DNA of 64,000 bases from an uncultured Lentisphaerota bacterium (GTDB taxonomy: Bacteria > Verrucomicrobiota > Kiritimatiellia > CAIQIC01): the NCBI GenBank assembly GCA_903896925.1, contig CAITZM010000027.1, positions 1-64,000 on the forward strand. Direction: 5' to 3'. Each line of letters begins with the position of its first letter. The stretch's first letter is position 1. A model generated the notes under the pieces. It saw only the letters and a program-made list of their open reading frames with translations. It was not told the origin of the DNA and made no database searches. Below are positions 42,982 through 55,247 of this stretch, piece after piece. The translations under genes were made by a program, and so were the position numbers.

Positions 42982-44910
42982 CTACCACGTTTCGGAGAAA
43001 CGCGGCGCAGGGCGGCGGGCCGTGTCCAGAACGTTCCCGCCCGCGGCCACGAGGTAGCGGCGCTGACGCCGCCAGCGCCGGTGCGCCAGCGCCGCCAGCG
43101 CGCAGAGGCCGGTCAGCGCGGCGGTCGTCGGCTCGGGGACGGCCAGGTAGCTGACGACCAGCGCATATTGCTCGCCACCGACGGGATCCACGAGGTACCT
43201 GGCGATGACGTCGAGCCGGTAGTTGTTGGTCGAAGACAGCTCGTCCATGTAGATGTGTTCGATGTTGTCGACGGTGCTGATCGAGCGATAGAGATCGACC
43301 CAGACGCCGGGCGCGGTTTCCTCCTGCAGGATGAGGTCAAGGTTGCTCAGCAGGTTGGTATCGAGCAACGAACCGATGCTGTCCAGCACGTTGGTGTCGG
43401 TGTCCACGGTAAAGTCCACATGACGGTCCCAGACCAACGTGGCCGTGAGGCGCAGGCCCGGGCTGTTGCTGTCGGCATTCACGAACTGGCCCTGGCCATA
43501 GACATAGAAATTCGTCGTATCATTCGCGGCGAGCGAGTCCACCGCCCAGAAGCGGTTGCTGACCTCGTAGTAACTCAGGAAGGCCTCGTTTGCGTTGGCC
43601 TGGCCGGCGCCCACCACGTAGTTCAGCGGATGGATCGAATTGGTGATGCCGTCGAGCCCGATGGAAATCTCCCCCGGCCGCCAGACGTACTGCGCCACGC
43701 CGTTGGAATCGCTGCCGGCAATCTTGTCGGCGCTGTTGACGAGCAGCGCCTTGATCAGCTTGTGATCCGTGGACAGCGCAGCGCCTTTGAGAGTGTCCAG
43801 CGGGAGGAACGTTTCCGAAAAACCGGGCCCGAAATAGGTGTTGGTGGCCGCCTGCCCATAGAGCAGGGCCGCGACTCCGGTCACATGCGGCGCGGCGAAG
43901 CTGGTCCCGTCGGCCGTGCCGGCGAGGATGGCATCGGCGGAAGCGGCGGGAACGCCAAAACTTAGCGCGACATTGATGGCGAGATCGGACCAGATGAGCG
44001 TGCCCGGGGCCACGACCGCCACCCCGCAGCGGCCCTCGGCCAGCGGCCGCCAGGAGCTATAGGTGGCCACCTTGGGCGCCGGCATCCGGCCCGGATCGGT
44101 CAAATCCATCCAGACGTTATTGGTGTGGGCGACGACACCCAGCGCGCCGACCACCAGGCCATTGTAGGAATCCGCCGGCGTGCCGAGCAACCCGGTGTCC
44201 TCGCCGTTGTTCCCGGAGGAAATCACCATCAACTTGTCCAGGTAGCGCCCGGTCGTGCCGTTCGTCTTGCCATGATAGCCCGCATATTCGTCCATCAGCA
44301 ACGCCGTGGCGCCCAGGCCGTCCAACTGCGCAGCATTGACCACGTTGCCACCCCAACTGTTGTTGACCGTCTGCGCGCCGACGGTCTGGGTGATGTAGTG
44401 CAACGAGCTGTTGAGCGTGAGAAAGGCCTGCTTGCTGTCGGCGCCGGAAAAAAGGGCGCCGTAATAGGTCGCCAGGGGGGCCACGCCCAGGCACGGCACA
44501 TTCGTACCGTTGACCACGTAGGTCAGCTCGTTGGCCATGATGCCGGCGACAAACGTGCCGTGGAAATTATTGTCCGTGGGGTCGCCGAGGCTGGCCTCGC
44601 CAAGGCTGAAATCCTTGACGTCCTGATACCCATAGGTGCCATTGGCGGGATCCGCGCCGAGTCCGAGCACGCGATGGCCATCGAAGCCGTCGATGCCATT
44701 GCCCTCGGCGCCCCGGACCTCGATCTGTCCCACCACCGCCCCGTACCCGTTGGCCCCGTAGGGCGTCCCAAAATCATAGGGCAGCCCGGCGCGGATATAG
44801 GGCACGGAAAAGCCCACGGCGCGGGCGTCCCAACCGCCGCCCGCCAGCAGGGCCAGCAGCACGCCGCCGATCCATGACAACCGTAAACGCATAAGGAGCG
44901 GAATATACAT
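42982..44910 (-). CDS. PEP-CTERM subtilisin-like (S8) protease
   Basis: 642 aa with an export signal at about 7-31 (start at 44910, or ATG 44892). The subtilase domain has HGTFVAG (His near 117), VNNSWGGN (oxyanion Asn) and GTSFAAPHVTG (catalytic Ser near 330). At the usual Asp strand it reads VVGQIEVRG, so Glu replaces Asp. The C-terminus has VPEPTTAALTGL, a hydrophobic stretch and RRWRRQRR: a PEP-CTERM sorting signal, normally processed by an exosortase encoded elsewhere. About 20 extra residues follow the basic cluster, unusual for this signal. Confidence 0.85.
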   Translation of the reverse strand: MYIPLLMRLRLSWIGGVLLALLAGGGWDARAVGFSVPYIRAGLPYDFGTPYGANGYGAVVGQIEVRGAEGNGIDGFDGHRVLGLGADPANGTYGYQDVKDFSLGEASLGDPTDNNFHGTFVAGIMANELTYVVNGTNVPCLGVAPLATYYGALFSGADSKQAFLTLNSSLHYITQTVGAQTVNNSWGGNVVNAAQLDGLGATALLMDEYAGYHGKTNGTTGRYLDKLMVISSGNNGEDTGLLGTPADSYNGLVVGALGVVAHTNNVWMDLTDPGRMPAPKVATYSSWRPLAEGRCGVAVVAPGTLIWSDLAINVALSFGVPAASADAILAGTADGTSFAAPHVTGVAALLYGQAATNTYFGPGFSETFLPLDTLKGAALSTDHKLIKALLVNSADKIAGSDSNGVAQYVWRPGEISIGLDGITNSIHPLNYVVGAGQANANEAFLSYYEVSNRFWAVDSLAANDTTNFYVYGQGQFVNADSNSPGLRLTATLVWDRHVDFTVDTDTNVLDSIGSLLDTNLLSNLDLILQEETAPGVWVDLYRSISTVDNIEHIYMDELSSTNNYRLDVIARYLVDPVGGEQYALVVSYLAVPEPTTAALTGLCALAALAHRRWRRQRRYLVAAGGNVLDTARRPAPRFSETW

Positions 44911-44966
44911 TTAAAAAAAATTCAGGGAAGATATTTCGCAGCCGCCCGGCCCTTCCGTCCCGCGCT

Positions 44967-46469
44967 TCAGGCCTTGCGGGCGGCGCGGTTATGGATCGGG
45001 ATCTGCTCGCCGTTGACGCAGCGGTAGCACTGCACCTTGTCAGGCAGGATGTCCGGCTTGAACACGGCCTTGCCCATGAGCAGGCGCGTACAGGTCTGGA
45101 TGCCTTCAACGATGGAAGGATAAGGGAAAATCATGTCGGCCAGTTCGTCGATGCCCTTGCCCAGGTAGATCACGAGCGCCACCACCTGGATCGCGTCGGA
45201 GGCGTGCTCGCCGACGGCGCGCATGCCGAGCACCTTCATCTCGTCGTCGTCGCTGACCAGCAGCTTGAAAAAGCCGCGCGTCTTGCGCATGGCGATGGCG
45301 CGCGAGAGGATCGAAAAATCCACCTTCGCCACGCGGTACGGGATGTTCTGCTGCCGCAGGGTCTGTTCGTTCGCGCCGACCAGCGCCACTTCCGGCGCGA
45401 GAAACATGATCGAGGACATGATCTTGTAGCGGATCGGCGCGGCCTTGAAGTCGCCGAACATGCTCAGCACGGCGTGCCGCGCCTCACGCTCGCCCACGCT
45501 GACCAGCGCCACGTGCCCGGAGATGTCGCCCACGGCATGGATGTTCGGGACGTTGGTCTGCGTGTCGTTGTCGGGGATCTGGATGCCGTGTTCGGTCATG
45601 CGCACCTGCGCGTTCTGGAGCTGCAGGTCCTCGATGTTCGGCACGCGGCCGACGGACACCAGCGCCTTCTCGACCCAGAACACCTGCCGCTCGCCCTGCC
45701 CGTCGGCGATCTCGTACTCCACTCCGCCCGCCTTCGGCGCCAGCCGCACCAGCCGCGCCCGCTCGTGGACCGTCACGCCGTTCTGCGTCAAATTCTGCGT
45801 CACGATCCGCGAGACATCCTCGTCCTCGAACGGCAGCAGGCGGCCCTCGCGTTCGATCATGAACACCCGGGTCTGCCCGAAGTTCGCGAACATGCTGGCG
45901 AACTCGCAGCCGATGATGCCGCCGCCGACGATCACCAAGCTCTTGGGGAAACGGTCGAAGTGCAGGATGCCGTTGCTCGTGACGATCACCTGTTCGTCCA
46001 CCGGGATCTCCGGCAGCAGGCGCGGCCGGCTGCCGGCGGCGATGATCGTTTTCGCGGCGTTGACGAGCAGCGTTGCGCCATCGGCGCCGACCACCTTGAG
46101 TTGGGTGGGCGAGACGAAGCTCGCCACGCCCTGCAGGAAGTCCATGGCATGCGTCCGCTCCTGGATCAGGTCGAGCTGCCGCTGGATCAGCTGCGAGTTC
46201 TCGTCGGTCGCGGCGGTGACGGCGGCGCGGACCTGGCTGAAGGGGAGTTCGCTGACGGCGCTGGAGCCGAGTTCCTCGCGGATGGTTTTGACCTTGTTGG
46301 ACAGCTCCCACATCGTCTTCGAGGCCAGCGCGCCGTCGAAGAGGCCCGTGCCGCCGAGCCGCCGCTTCTCGACCAGCAACACCGACTTGCCGAAATCCAC
46401 CGCCCGCATCGCCGCCGCGTAGCCCGACGGTCCGCCGCCGATCACGCACAGATCATAAGTCTTCTGCAT
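44967..46469 (-). CDS. FAD-dependent pyridine nucleotide oxidoreductase lacking the redox disulfide
   Basis: 500 aa from the ATG preceded by GGAG. Lipoamide-dehydrogenase fold: FAD motif GGGPSGYAAA (11-20), second dinucleotide motif VIVGGGIIGCEFASMF, and HAVGDISGH. The active-site disulfide stretch reads GGTGLFDGALASK, with Gly42 and Ala47 replacing both Cys. The C-terminal His-x-Pro-Thr segment reads FPYPSIVE. Hence it is not a lipoamide or glutathione reductase; SthA-like transhydrogenase or another NAD(P)H:acceptor activity is more likely. A C-terminal extension carries a CYRC pair near residue 481. Cytoplasmic. Confidence 0.8.
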   Translation of the reverse strand: MQKTYDLCVIGGGPSGYAAAMRAVDFGKSVLLVEKRRLGGTGLFDGALASKTMWELSNKVKTIREELGSSAVSELPFSQVRAAVTAATDENSQLIQRQLDLIQERTHAMDFLQGVASFVSPTQLKVVGADGATLLVNAAKTIIAAGSRPRLLPEIPVDEQVIVTSNGILHFDRFPKSLVIVGGGIIGCEFASMFANFGQTRVFMIEREGRLLPFEDEDVSRIVTQNLTQNGVTVHERARLVRLAPKAGGVEYEIADGQGERQVFWVEKALVSVGRVPNIEDLQLQNAQVRMTEHGIQIPDNDTQTNVPNIHAVGDISGHVALVSVGEREARHAVLSMFGDFKAAPIRYKIMSSIMFLAPEVALVGANEQTLRQQNIPYRVAKVDFSILSRAIAMRKTRGFFKLLVSDDDEMKVLGMRAVGEHASDAIQVVALVIYLGKGIDELADMIFPYPSIVEGIQTCTRLLMGKAVFKPDILPDKVQCYRCVNGEQIPIHNRAARKA

Positions 46470-46634
46470 AACCCCGCTCCCGGTGAGTGCCAAACGCGAT
46501 GGAATATAGGGAACAAATGACAAACCGCAACAATTTCCCAAGCGAAGCGCACCGACAACGTCCGGGACCACGGCCACGACGGAGCGTGTCCCTCCAGAAA
46601 TCCAGCAGCCGTGCGGCGCTATCTGTAAAAAAGA

Positions 46635-46672
46635 ATCGCCCCTGTTTCCACACATGGGAGAACAGGGGCGAT
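46635..46672 (-). terminator. Rho-independent terminator of the first PEP-CTERM gene
   Basis: A 12-bp perfect stem (ATCGCCCCTGTT with AACAGGGGCGAT) and a 14-nt loop are followed on the minus strand by TCTTTTTTAC. It lies 37 nt beyond the stop of the gene at 46709. Confidence 0.8.
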
Positions 46673-46708
46673 CAAGGCTAAGATAAGAATCGGATCAGGA
46701 AAGAGCTA

Positions 46709-47434
46709 TCAGCTGACTTTCGACCCGAAAGCCTTCTGCAGCCGCCGACGCAGCACGAGCATCGAGCCGCCCACCAAGAGCAGCGTCGCTTGCACGGGTT
46801 CAGGGATGGCTTCGTAGCCGTAGATCACCAAGACTTCGCCCTTGCCCTGGAAATCAGCCACGGACGTCTGACCGTCGCCCGTGCCCGAAACACCCCAGAC
46901 GCCAGCGCCCCGAATGTCCATGGTCCAGTTGCCCGTTCCGGTATAAGCCGAGAGGCCCGTGGTTTTGGTGAGCGTGGAACTGCCCTCAGCCGTCAGGGTA
47001 CCAAAATCCACCAAGTCAAAATTACCGAGTCCGTCCGGTGTAGCCAAGCTGTCGTAGGTGGGGAAGGGACCTACGCCACCATTGTTGGCACCGACGACAT
47101 GCGTGCCAGACGCATAATCAATCGGCGCATTGAGGGTAGTGAAACCGGCTGTGATGCTCTTGATGTTGCCCAGCAGATCCGCTTCCAGCGAACCGCCCAC
47201 ATTCGCGCCGTTTTCGCCAACGACATTGGCGGTCATGAACCCGCCGAGGTTGACCTGCACCGACAACAACGTGCCGTACACCGACTCGTTAAACTGATGC
47301 AACGACACGGTGTTCGTGAACGTCACGTTACGCCACCCGGTCGAGACCAACGCATTGGTCACATATTGGGTCGCGGCTTGAGAAGCCACCATGCCTCCCA
47401 AGACGACCGCCATTACCGCTACTGATTTCTTCAT
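46709..47434 (-). CDS. PEP-CTERM sorted surface protein
   Basis: 241 aa. Start chosen at the ATG preceded by GGGGAAG; a signal peptide covers about 1-20. The mature part is small-residue-rich and beta-like with no recognised enzyme domain. The tail IPEPVQATLLLVGGSMLVL plus RRRLQKAFGSKVS is a PEP-CTERM signal of the same variant as the next two genes. It is expected to be anchored or released at the surface after exosortase processing. It is transcribed alone, with a candidate promoter (47507-47533) and its own terminator. Confidence 0.85.
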   Translation of the reverse strand: MKKSVAVMAVVLGGMVASQAATQYVTNALVSTGWRNVTFTNTVSLHQFNESVYGTLLSVQVNLGGFMTANVVGENGANVGGSLEADLLGNIKSITAGFTTLNAPIDYASGTHVVGANNGGVGPFPTYDSLATPDGLGNFDLVDFGTLTAEGSSTLTKTTGLSAYTGTGNWTMDIRGAGVWGVSGTGDGQTSVADFQGKGEVLVIYGYEAIPEPVQATLLLVGGSMLVLRRRLQKAFGSKVS

Positions 47435-47506
47435 GTTCTTCCCCGTCCTTTTTTCTTTGGTTTTTTCCAACCCGCATCCTTACCCTCTGCGCCTTCGCAG
47501 GAGAAA

Positions 47507-47533
47507 GTAATAAAAGCACCTCGATTGTGTCAA
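47507..47533 (-). promoter_or_regulatory. Candidate promoter of the first PEP-CTERM gene
   Basis: On the minus strand TTGACA (47533-47528) is followed after 15 nt by TATTAC (47512-47507); a 17-nt reading gives TTACTT. The flanking bases TTGACAC...TTTTAnTA recur upstream of the second PEP-CTERM gene. Confidence 0.5.
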
Positions 47534-47893
47534 CAAAATAAAATATAAAAATAAAAAAAATTGAACAGGCGCGCTGACGGCTCCGTTTCCGTGTGTTGCC
47601 CGCCGATATATCATTTCTTTTCTTATTCTAATTAAACATCTTAGGATCATTAACCCATCGCGCGCAAGAGCGCATGGGCTTGAACAAAACAAGGCCCAGT
47701 TTACAGCGACGGCGCGGTCTGACACACGAAGCCTACACCGGCGCACACCACAAGGGCGGAAAAGGGGCCGGCAACGCCACCACACAAGCCGTGGTCCATA
47801 ACCCAGCGCACACGACCTGCCGGCGACGCGGAGGCGGCCGCGCATGAGATCGACACACCGCCCCACTCCGTCAATCCGCCGGGAGTAAAACAA

Positions 47894-47929
47894 GCGCCCC
47901 CGCTTTTCAGGGACGAAAAGCGGGGGCGC
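47894..47929 (-). terminator. Rho-independent terminator of the second PEP-CTERM gene
   Basis: A perfect 15-bp stem (47894-47908 with 47915-47929) and a 6-nt loop are followed on the minus strand by TTGTTTTAC. It is almost identical to the hairpin at 49032-49063. Confidence 0.85.
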
Positions 47930-47963
47930 AGCGGGCGGCGCCGGCAAGGCGCCACCATGGCCG

Positions 47964-48644
47964 TCAACCGACCTTGACGCGCAGCACCTTCTGCAACCGA
48001 CGCCGCAGCACGAGCACCGCGCCGCCGGCGAAGAACAGGGTCGCCTGCACCGGTTCGGGGACAACGTAGGTGTAGATGATGGTCGCGATGGCGTTCGCGT
48101 GGGTCTTCTGGGTGACATCCGAATTGCCGCCGGTATAGCTGATCCAGGTGGTCGTCTTGGTCAGGCCCTCGAGATCCAGCATGCCGAAACCCGTGAAGGA
48201 GTCCAGCGCACTGCGATCGGTATAGGTGAGCCAGCCGGAATCAGAGGAGGCCGAATACGTCGTCGAGGTCGCATACGCGTCCGGGGCCAAGCTATAGGAA
48301 TAGGCTGTAGCGGGGAACATCTTGTCAATTTGCGGTGCATCGGCGCTGAAATACCCGGCACCATCCAAAATGCTGAGCATCACTTCCGCTTTGACGGTGC
48401 CATCCGATTGAAGACCTGAGCCGTTGTGGAGATAGAATTGCGTATCCAACGATGTCTGCACCCGCAAGCCCACGGATAGCAGCAAGCCCACATGCGGACT
48501 GAATTCGGCCACCTGCTGCGTGTTCGTCCAGTCGGTCAAGGCCGAAGTCCATGTCGCCGTGTTCGTCAGCGACGAGGCCGGCGCCGTCAAAACGCCAGCA
48601 GCCAGTACCGCCGTCACCACCGCTATCTGCGCCCTTAACCTCAT
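47964..48644 (-). CDS. PEP-CTERM protein, choice-of-anchor-E-like
   Basis: 226 aa. Start at the ATG preceded by GAGGAG; a signal peptide covers about 1-23. The mature N-terminus (WTSALTDWTNTQQVAEFSPH, VGLLLSVGLRVQTSLD) resembles choice-of-anchor-E proteins, a family of surface proteins ending in interchangeable sorting signals. The tail VPEPVQATLFFAGGAVLVL plus RRRLQ is the PEP-CTERM variant shared by its two neighbours. Function unknown; probably a matrix or surface component. Single-gene transcript with a clear promoter. Confidence 0.85.
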   Translation of the reverse strand: MRLRAQIAVVTAVLAAGVLTAPASSLTNTATWTSALTDWTNTQQVAEFSPHVGLLLSVGLRVQTSLDTQFYLHNGSGLQSDGTVKAEVMLSILDGAGYFSADAPQIDKMFPATAYSYSLAPDAYATSTTYSASSDSGWLTYTDRSALDSFTGFGMLDLEGLTKTTTWISYTGGNSDVTQKTHANAIATIIYTYVVPEPVQATLFFAGGAVLVLRRRLQKVLRVKVG

Positions 48645-48698
48645 GTTGGCTCCTCTTTTTTCATCGCTCAACGGCTGTCCTCATACACCGTGAAAGAA

Positions 48699-48727
48699 TT
48701 ATTAAAACAGACCGATTATGGTGTCAA
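48699..48727 (-). promoter_or_regulatory. Sigma70-type promoter of the second PEP-CTERM gene
   Basis: On the minus strand TTGACA (48727-48722) and TAATAA (48704-48699) are separated by exactly 17 nt. They lie 55 nt before the start codon at 48644 in an AT-rich patch. Confidence 0.7.
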
Positions 48728-49031
48728 TAAATAATCAACACAAAGAATTAAACGGCGCCAATCCGGGGCGCGGAGTGAAGCAAGCGAACGGAAAGGCACG
48801 CGCAAGCCCGTGGACAAGACAGGCCCGCCCCTGCACGCCCCGGCAGGCGCTGGCGACACGGCGTGCCCGCAACTCAAGCGGCCGTGGACCTTTGAACTTT
48901 GTAAAAGAAAGCGCTTTGTTTGGGCACAATTGCCCTCATCGGCGACTCCCGGCCTCTGTCGCTGCCCGGCTTGCGCGCAGGGCGGCGCACCTGGCGAAGG
49001 CGAACGGGAAGGGCGGAGAAAAAAAACAAGC

Positions 49032-49063
49032 GCCCCCGCTTTTCAGGGATGAAAAGCGGGGGC
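49032..49063 (-). terminator. Rho-independent terminator of the third PEP-CTERM gene
   Basis: A 13-bp perfect stem GCCCCCGCTTTTC / GAAAAGCGGGGGC with a 6-nt loop is followed on the minus strand by GCTTGTTTTTTTT. It matches the hairpin at 47894-47929 apart from one loop base and the outermost pairs. Confidence 0.88.
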
Positions 49064-49102
49064 AGCGAGCGACGCCGGCCGGAAGCCAGCCTGGAGTGCG
49101 GG

Positions 49103-50080
49103 TCAGCAGGAGCTGCGGCCCTGCATGTTCTGCAGCCGACGCCGCAGCATCAGCAGGGCGCCGCCCATGACGAGCAAGGTCGCCTCCACCGGCTCAGGAA
49201 TCACCGCCGTGGCCGTCAGGGGATCCTGACTGGTGACCAACCAATCGCTCACCGAAGTGGCCGACGTGGTGAACTCGAGTTTGATGTCAGCCGTCAGGCC
49301 GGTCAGCCCGGTATACATGTCCGAATTGAACTGGCTATAATCCCGGGTGGAGGCATCGTACAGCGACACATACGCCGCACCGGTGCCGGTCAACGCGGTC
49401 GTGTTGAACAACGACTCGAATTCCGCCGCCAGTCCGCCTTCCGCCCCCGCGCCGTGCAGGAAGCCGGCCACGGAAGCCGTGCGCAGGATCCGCGTGCCAT
49501 CCGTGGCCGTGGCATAAGCCGCCAGTCCGGTTTTCCACAGCGTGCCGTTGGTGGGCGTGTAGTTCAGGGCCGCATCTTCATAGAAGTCCACATGCATGCC
49601 CACGCCGTTCATGGTCTGCACGTCCAGCGCGCTCTGCCGCAGGTAGAAATCCTGCTCGCCCCAGAACATGGCGGTGATCTCCTTATTTGCGGCCAACGGT
49701 GTCCAGACCGCATAATTATCAGGTGTATAGATGCCCGTCACCCGCGCAATGCCCCAACTGTCCTCCAGGGTATCCCCGTAGCCACCGGGAATGAGCGAGG
49801 CATTGGCGGCCTGAAGGACCACCTGGCTGTCCAAGGCGCTGACGCCGGCCTGGTAGCCGACGTTCGTGGGCGAACCCGAGTAGCCGTAGCTCGAACCCAT
49901 CGCGTACGTCGGATAAAGGCTGCCCGTGTCATAGTTGAACATCTTGATCGTGACCGGCCCGGCATAGGTCTGTCCGACGTTCGGCCCCTCCAGATACACC
50001 AGTGAGATCGCGTTCACCGCGCTGGGCAGACACAGGGTCCCGCCCGCCACCAACACCGCCATCAGTTTCTTCGTGTTCAT
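49103..50080 (-). CDS. PEP-CTERM sorted surface protein
   Basis: 325 aa from the ATG preceded by AAGGAG; a signal peptide covers about 1-24. The mature region is Tyr/Gly/Thr-rich and beta-like (VYLEGPNVGQTYAGPVTIKM, FWGEQDFYLRQSALDV). No enzyme motif recognised. The tail IPEPVEATLLVMGGALLML plus RRRLQ is the same PEP-CTERM variant as in the two downstream genes. It lies downstream of the LuxR regulator gene on the same strand (124-nt gap), so control by that regulator is possible. Confidence 0.85.
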   Translation of the reverse strand: MNTKKLMAVLVAGGTLCLPSAVNAISLVYLEGPNVGQTYAGPVTIKMFNYDTGSLYPTYAMGSSYGYSGSPTNVGYQAGVSALDSQVVLQAANASLIPGGYGDTLEDSWGIARVTGIYTPDNYAVWTPLAANKEITAMFWGEQDFYLRQSALDVQTMNGVGMHVDFYEDAALNYTPTNGTLWKTGLAAYATATDGTRILRTASVAGFLHGAGAEGGLAAEFESLFNTTALTGTGAAYVSLYDASTRDYSQFNSDMYTGLTGLTADIKLEFTTSATSVSDWLVTSQDPLTATAVIPEPVEATLLVMGGALLMLRRRLQNMQGRSSC

Positions 50081-50204
50081 CTGCGCTCCTTTTATTCCTT
50101 GTGACTTCCTCCGCATCCTCGCTTCCGCCTCTTATAGTTCTTTTCTTCTGATCCGCCGCGCTGAGAAGCCTAGGGAGAACCCTGCAATCTGTAAACCGGT
50201 AAAA

Positions 50205-51134
50205 TTACCATTTATAAGGTATCCAGACGCGGGCCAGCGGCGGGTCCGCGGGCTCCCGGGGACCGAGCCCCCAGCGGCGGGCATAGGCCAGCAGCTCGCG
50301 ATCGGAGTGCGCGTCCAGTTTCGTCCGGATGTGCTTCCGGTGCGTGCTGACCGTGAGTTCCGTGATGGCGCAGTGCCGCGCAATGTCGGCGTCGCACAGG
50401 CCCTCGGACATGAAGCGCAGGACCTGCTGCTCGCGCTCGCTCAAAATCTTATGGAAGGCCTCGGCCGCATCGAGGTATTGCGTCTGGACAGCGACAAAGG
50501 TGGAGGAAAAATAGGACTGGCCCTTCAGGACGCGCCGCACCGCCTCCAGGAGCACGCTCAAGGGGCTGCGCTTCTCCACATAACCCTGCACCCCGCCCTG
50601 CAGCACCCGGTATACCGTATAGGGATCGAAATGGGACGAGAGGATCAAGATCTTGACCCGCGGCAGTTTCCGCCGCAGGGGCGCGATCAGGTCCAGCCCA
50701 TCGCCCCCGGGCCTTTCGATGTCCAGCAGCACGAGGTCCGGCCGGGGCTGCGCGGCCAGCGCCTGCGCCGCGGTGGTGGCGCCCGCGCGGTCCGTCACCC
50801 GCACCCCCAACTCACGGGCCAGCGTGTCGACCAGCAATTCCTCGAACATCTGCCCGTCGCCCAGCATCAGGAGCGCCGGTTTTTTCGCGGCAGACGCCGC
50901 GGCCACGCCGCCGAGCGCGCAGCCGGTGAGCAGGAGCAAGCCGGGGCAGGTCGGGGCCGACAGCGCCGGCGCGCGCGCCAGAATCCACCCGCCGGCCAGC
51001 AGGCCCACGGTGCAGGTCGCGCCCCACAACAATAACTGCCACCCGGCTTTCAACTCGGCTTCCTTTCTCCACCACACGGCCACGGTTCCGACCACGCGAT
51101 CCATCACTACCACAGGCAGCGGCCGGGGAGGCAT
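50205..51134 (-). CDS. LuxR-type response regulator with two N-terminal membrane helices
   Basis: 309 aa. Two hydrophobic segments (about 32-52 and 64-82) precede a receiver domain (about 85-205). Phospho-acceptor Asp138 lies in LVLLDIERPGGDG and the conserved Lys in GYVEKRSP; the acidic pocket is reduced to LGDGQMF. A LuxR helix-turn-helix follows (about 228-290; LSEREQQVLRFMSEGLCDAD, STHRKHIRTKL). A membrane-anchored response regulator is unusual. If translation started at an internal codon near residue 90 it would be an ordinary soluble NarL/FixJ regulator. No histidine kinase is adjacent. Confidence 0.8.
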   Translation of the reverse strand: MPPRPLPVVVMDRVVGTVAVWWRKEAELKAGWQLLLWGATCTVGLLAGGWILARAPALSAPTCPGLLLLTGCALGGVAAASAAKKPALLMLGDGQMFEELLVDTLARELGVRVTDRAGATTAAQALAAQPRPDLVLLDIERPGGDGLDLIAPLRRKLPRVKILILSSHFDPYTVYRVLQGGVQGYVEKRSPLSVLLEAVRRVLKGQSYFSSTFVAVQTQYLDAAEAFHKILSEREQQVLRFMSEGLCDADIARHCAITELTVSTHRKHIRTKLDAHSDRELLAYARRWGLGPREPADPPLARVWIPYKW

Positions 51135-51628
51135 AGGGTACCGGCCTTAAAGATGCCTAGGACTTCCCCCGATCACCCCGCGCACACACCGGGGGTCGCA
51201 GACCGGCACCGGCGGGCCCCTGTCGGATGCCGGCCCTGTGCCGCGCACCCATCGCCCCCCGCCAGGCAGCAGGCGGCCAGGGTATGCGGCTCTGCAACAG
51301 CCCTGTCTGCAAAGAGGCCTGGGCACCTTACCCGTGCTGCACGGGCGGCACCGCCCATTAAACACAGGTTTTTGCAGGAACCGCGGCTCCAAGCCGCCCG
51401 GCTTTTCCGGACTCCGGGCCGGGCCGGCGTGACGCCTTCCCCGGGTTTGGAACGCACCCAAAAATAAGACTTCCCAAGCGCGGCGGGGTATGGTTTATTT
51501 CCGCCCCGTTCCCGGCCTGCAACGTCATACCGACGCTGACCGCACGCTGCCGAAGCCAGTTTGTTCCATGTAGCGCTGTTCATGGCTCGCGGTGTGTGCG
51601 CAGGGCGGGAGAGTTTACAGGAGACCAA
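51135..51628. other. 494-nt divergent intergenic region upstream of nifJ
   Basis: No gene, palindromic repeat or recognisable riboswitch seen. The region is GC-rich with several local inverted repeats (for example CCCGTGCTGCACGGG at 51330-51344), which could be structured RNA or chance. An AT-richer patch at about 51458-51500 precedes nifJ and may hold its promoter, but no clear -35/-10 pair stands out. Confidence 0.5.
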
Positions 51629-55222
<3,594 letters not shown>

Positions 55223-55247
55223 AGGAACAAATCTAAGAGGGAAAAAT

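Larger units (their letters stand above)
47435..47963. other. 529-nt region between PEP-CTERM genes
   Basis: No gene seen. The part next to the 46709 gene is strikingly AT-rich (47535-47570, and around 47600-47650) and holds a candidate promoter. The part next to the 47964 gene holds that gene's terminator (47894-47929). Confidence 0.65.
48645..49102. other. 458-nt region between PEP-CTERM genes
   Basis: No gene seen. It contains the promoter of the 47964 gene (48699-48727), an AAAGCGCTTT palindrome (48908-48917) that could be a LacI-type operator but has no evident target, and the terminator of the 49103 gene. Confidence 0.6.

Noticed and set aside
44967-46469. Dihydrolipoamide dehydrogenase or mercuric reductase
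   Set aside because: Both redox cysteines and the C-terminal catalytic His are absent.
48908-48917. LacI-family operator AAAGCGCTTT
   Set aside because: A good palindrome, but it lies mid-gap far from any start codon and a 10-mer palindrome can occur by chance.
51150-51460. RNase P, SRP or tmRNA gene, or cobalamin riboswitch
   Set aside because: GC-rich structured look, but the diagnostic conserved strings of these RNAs were not found on either strand.
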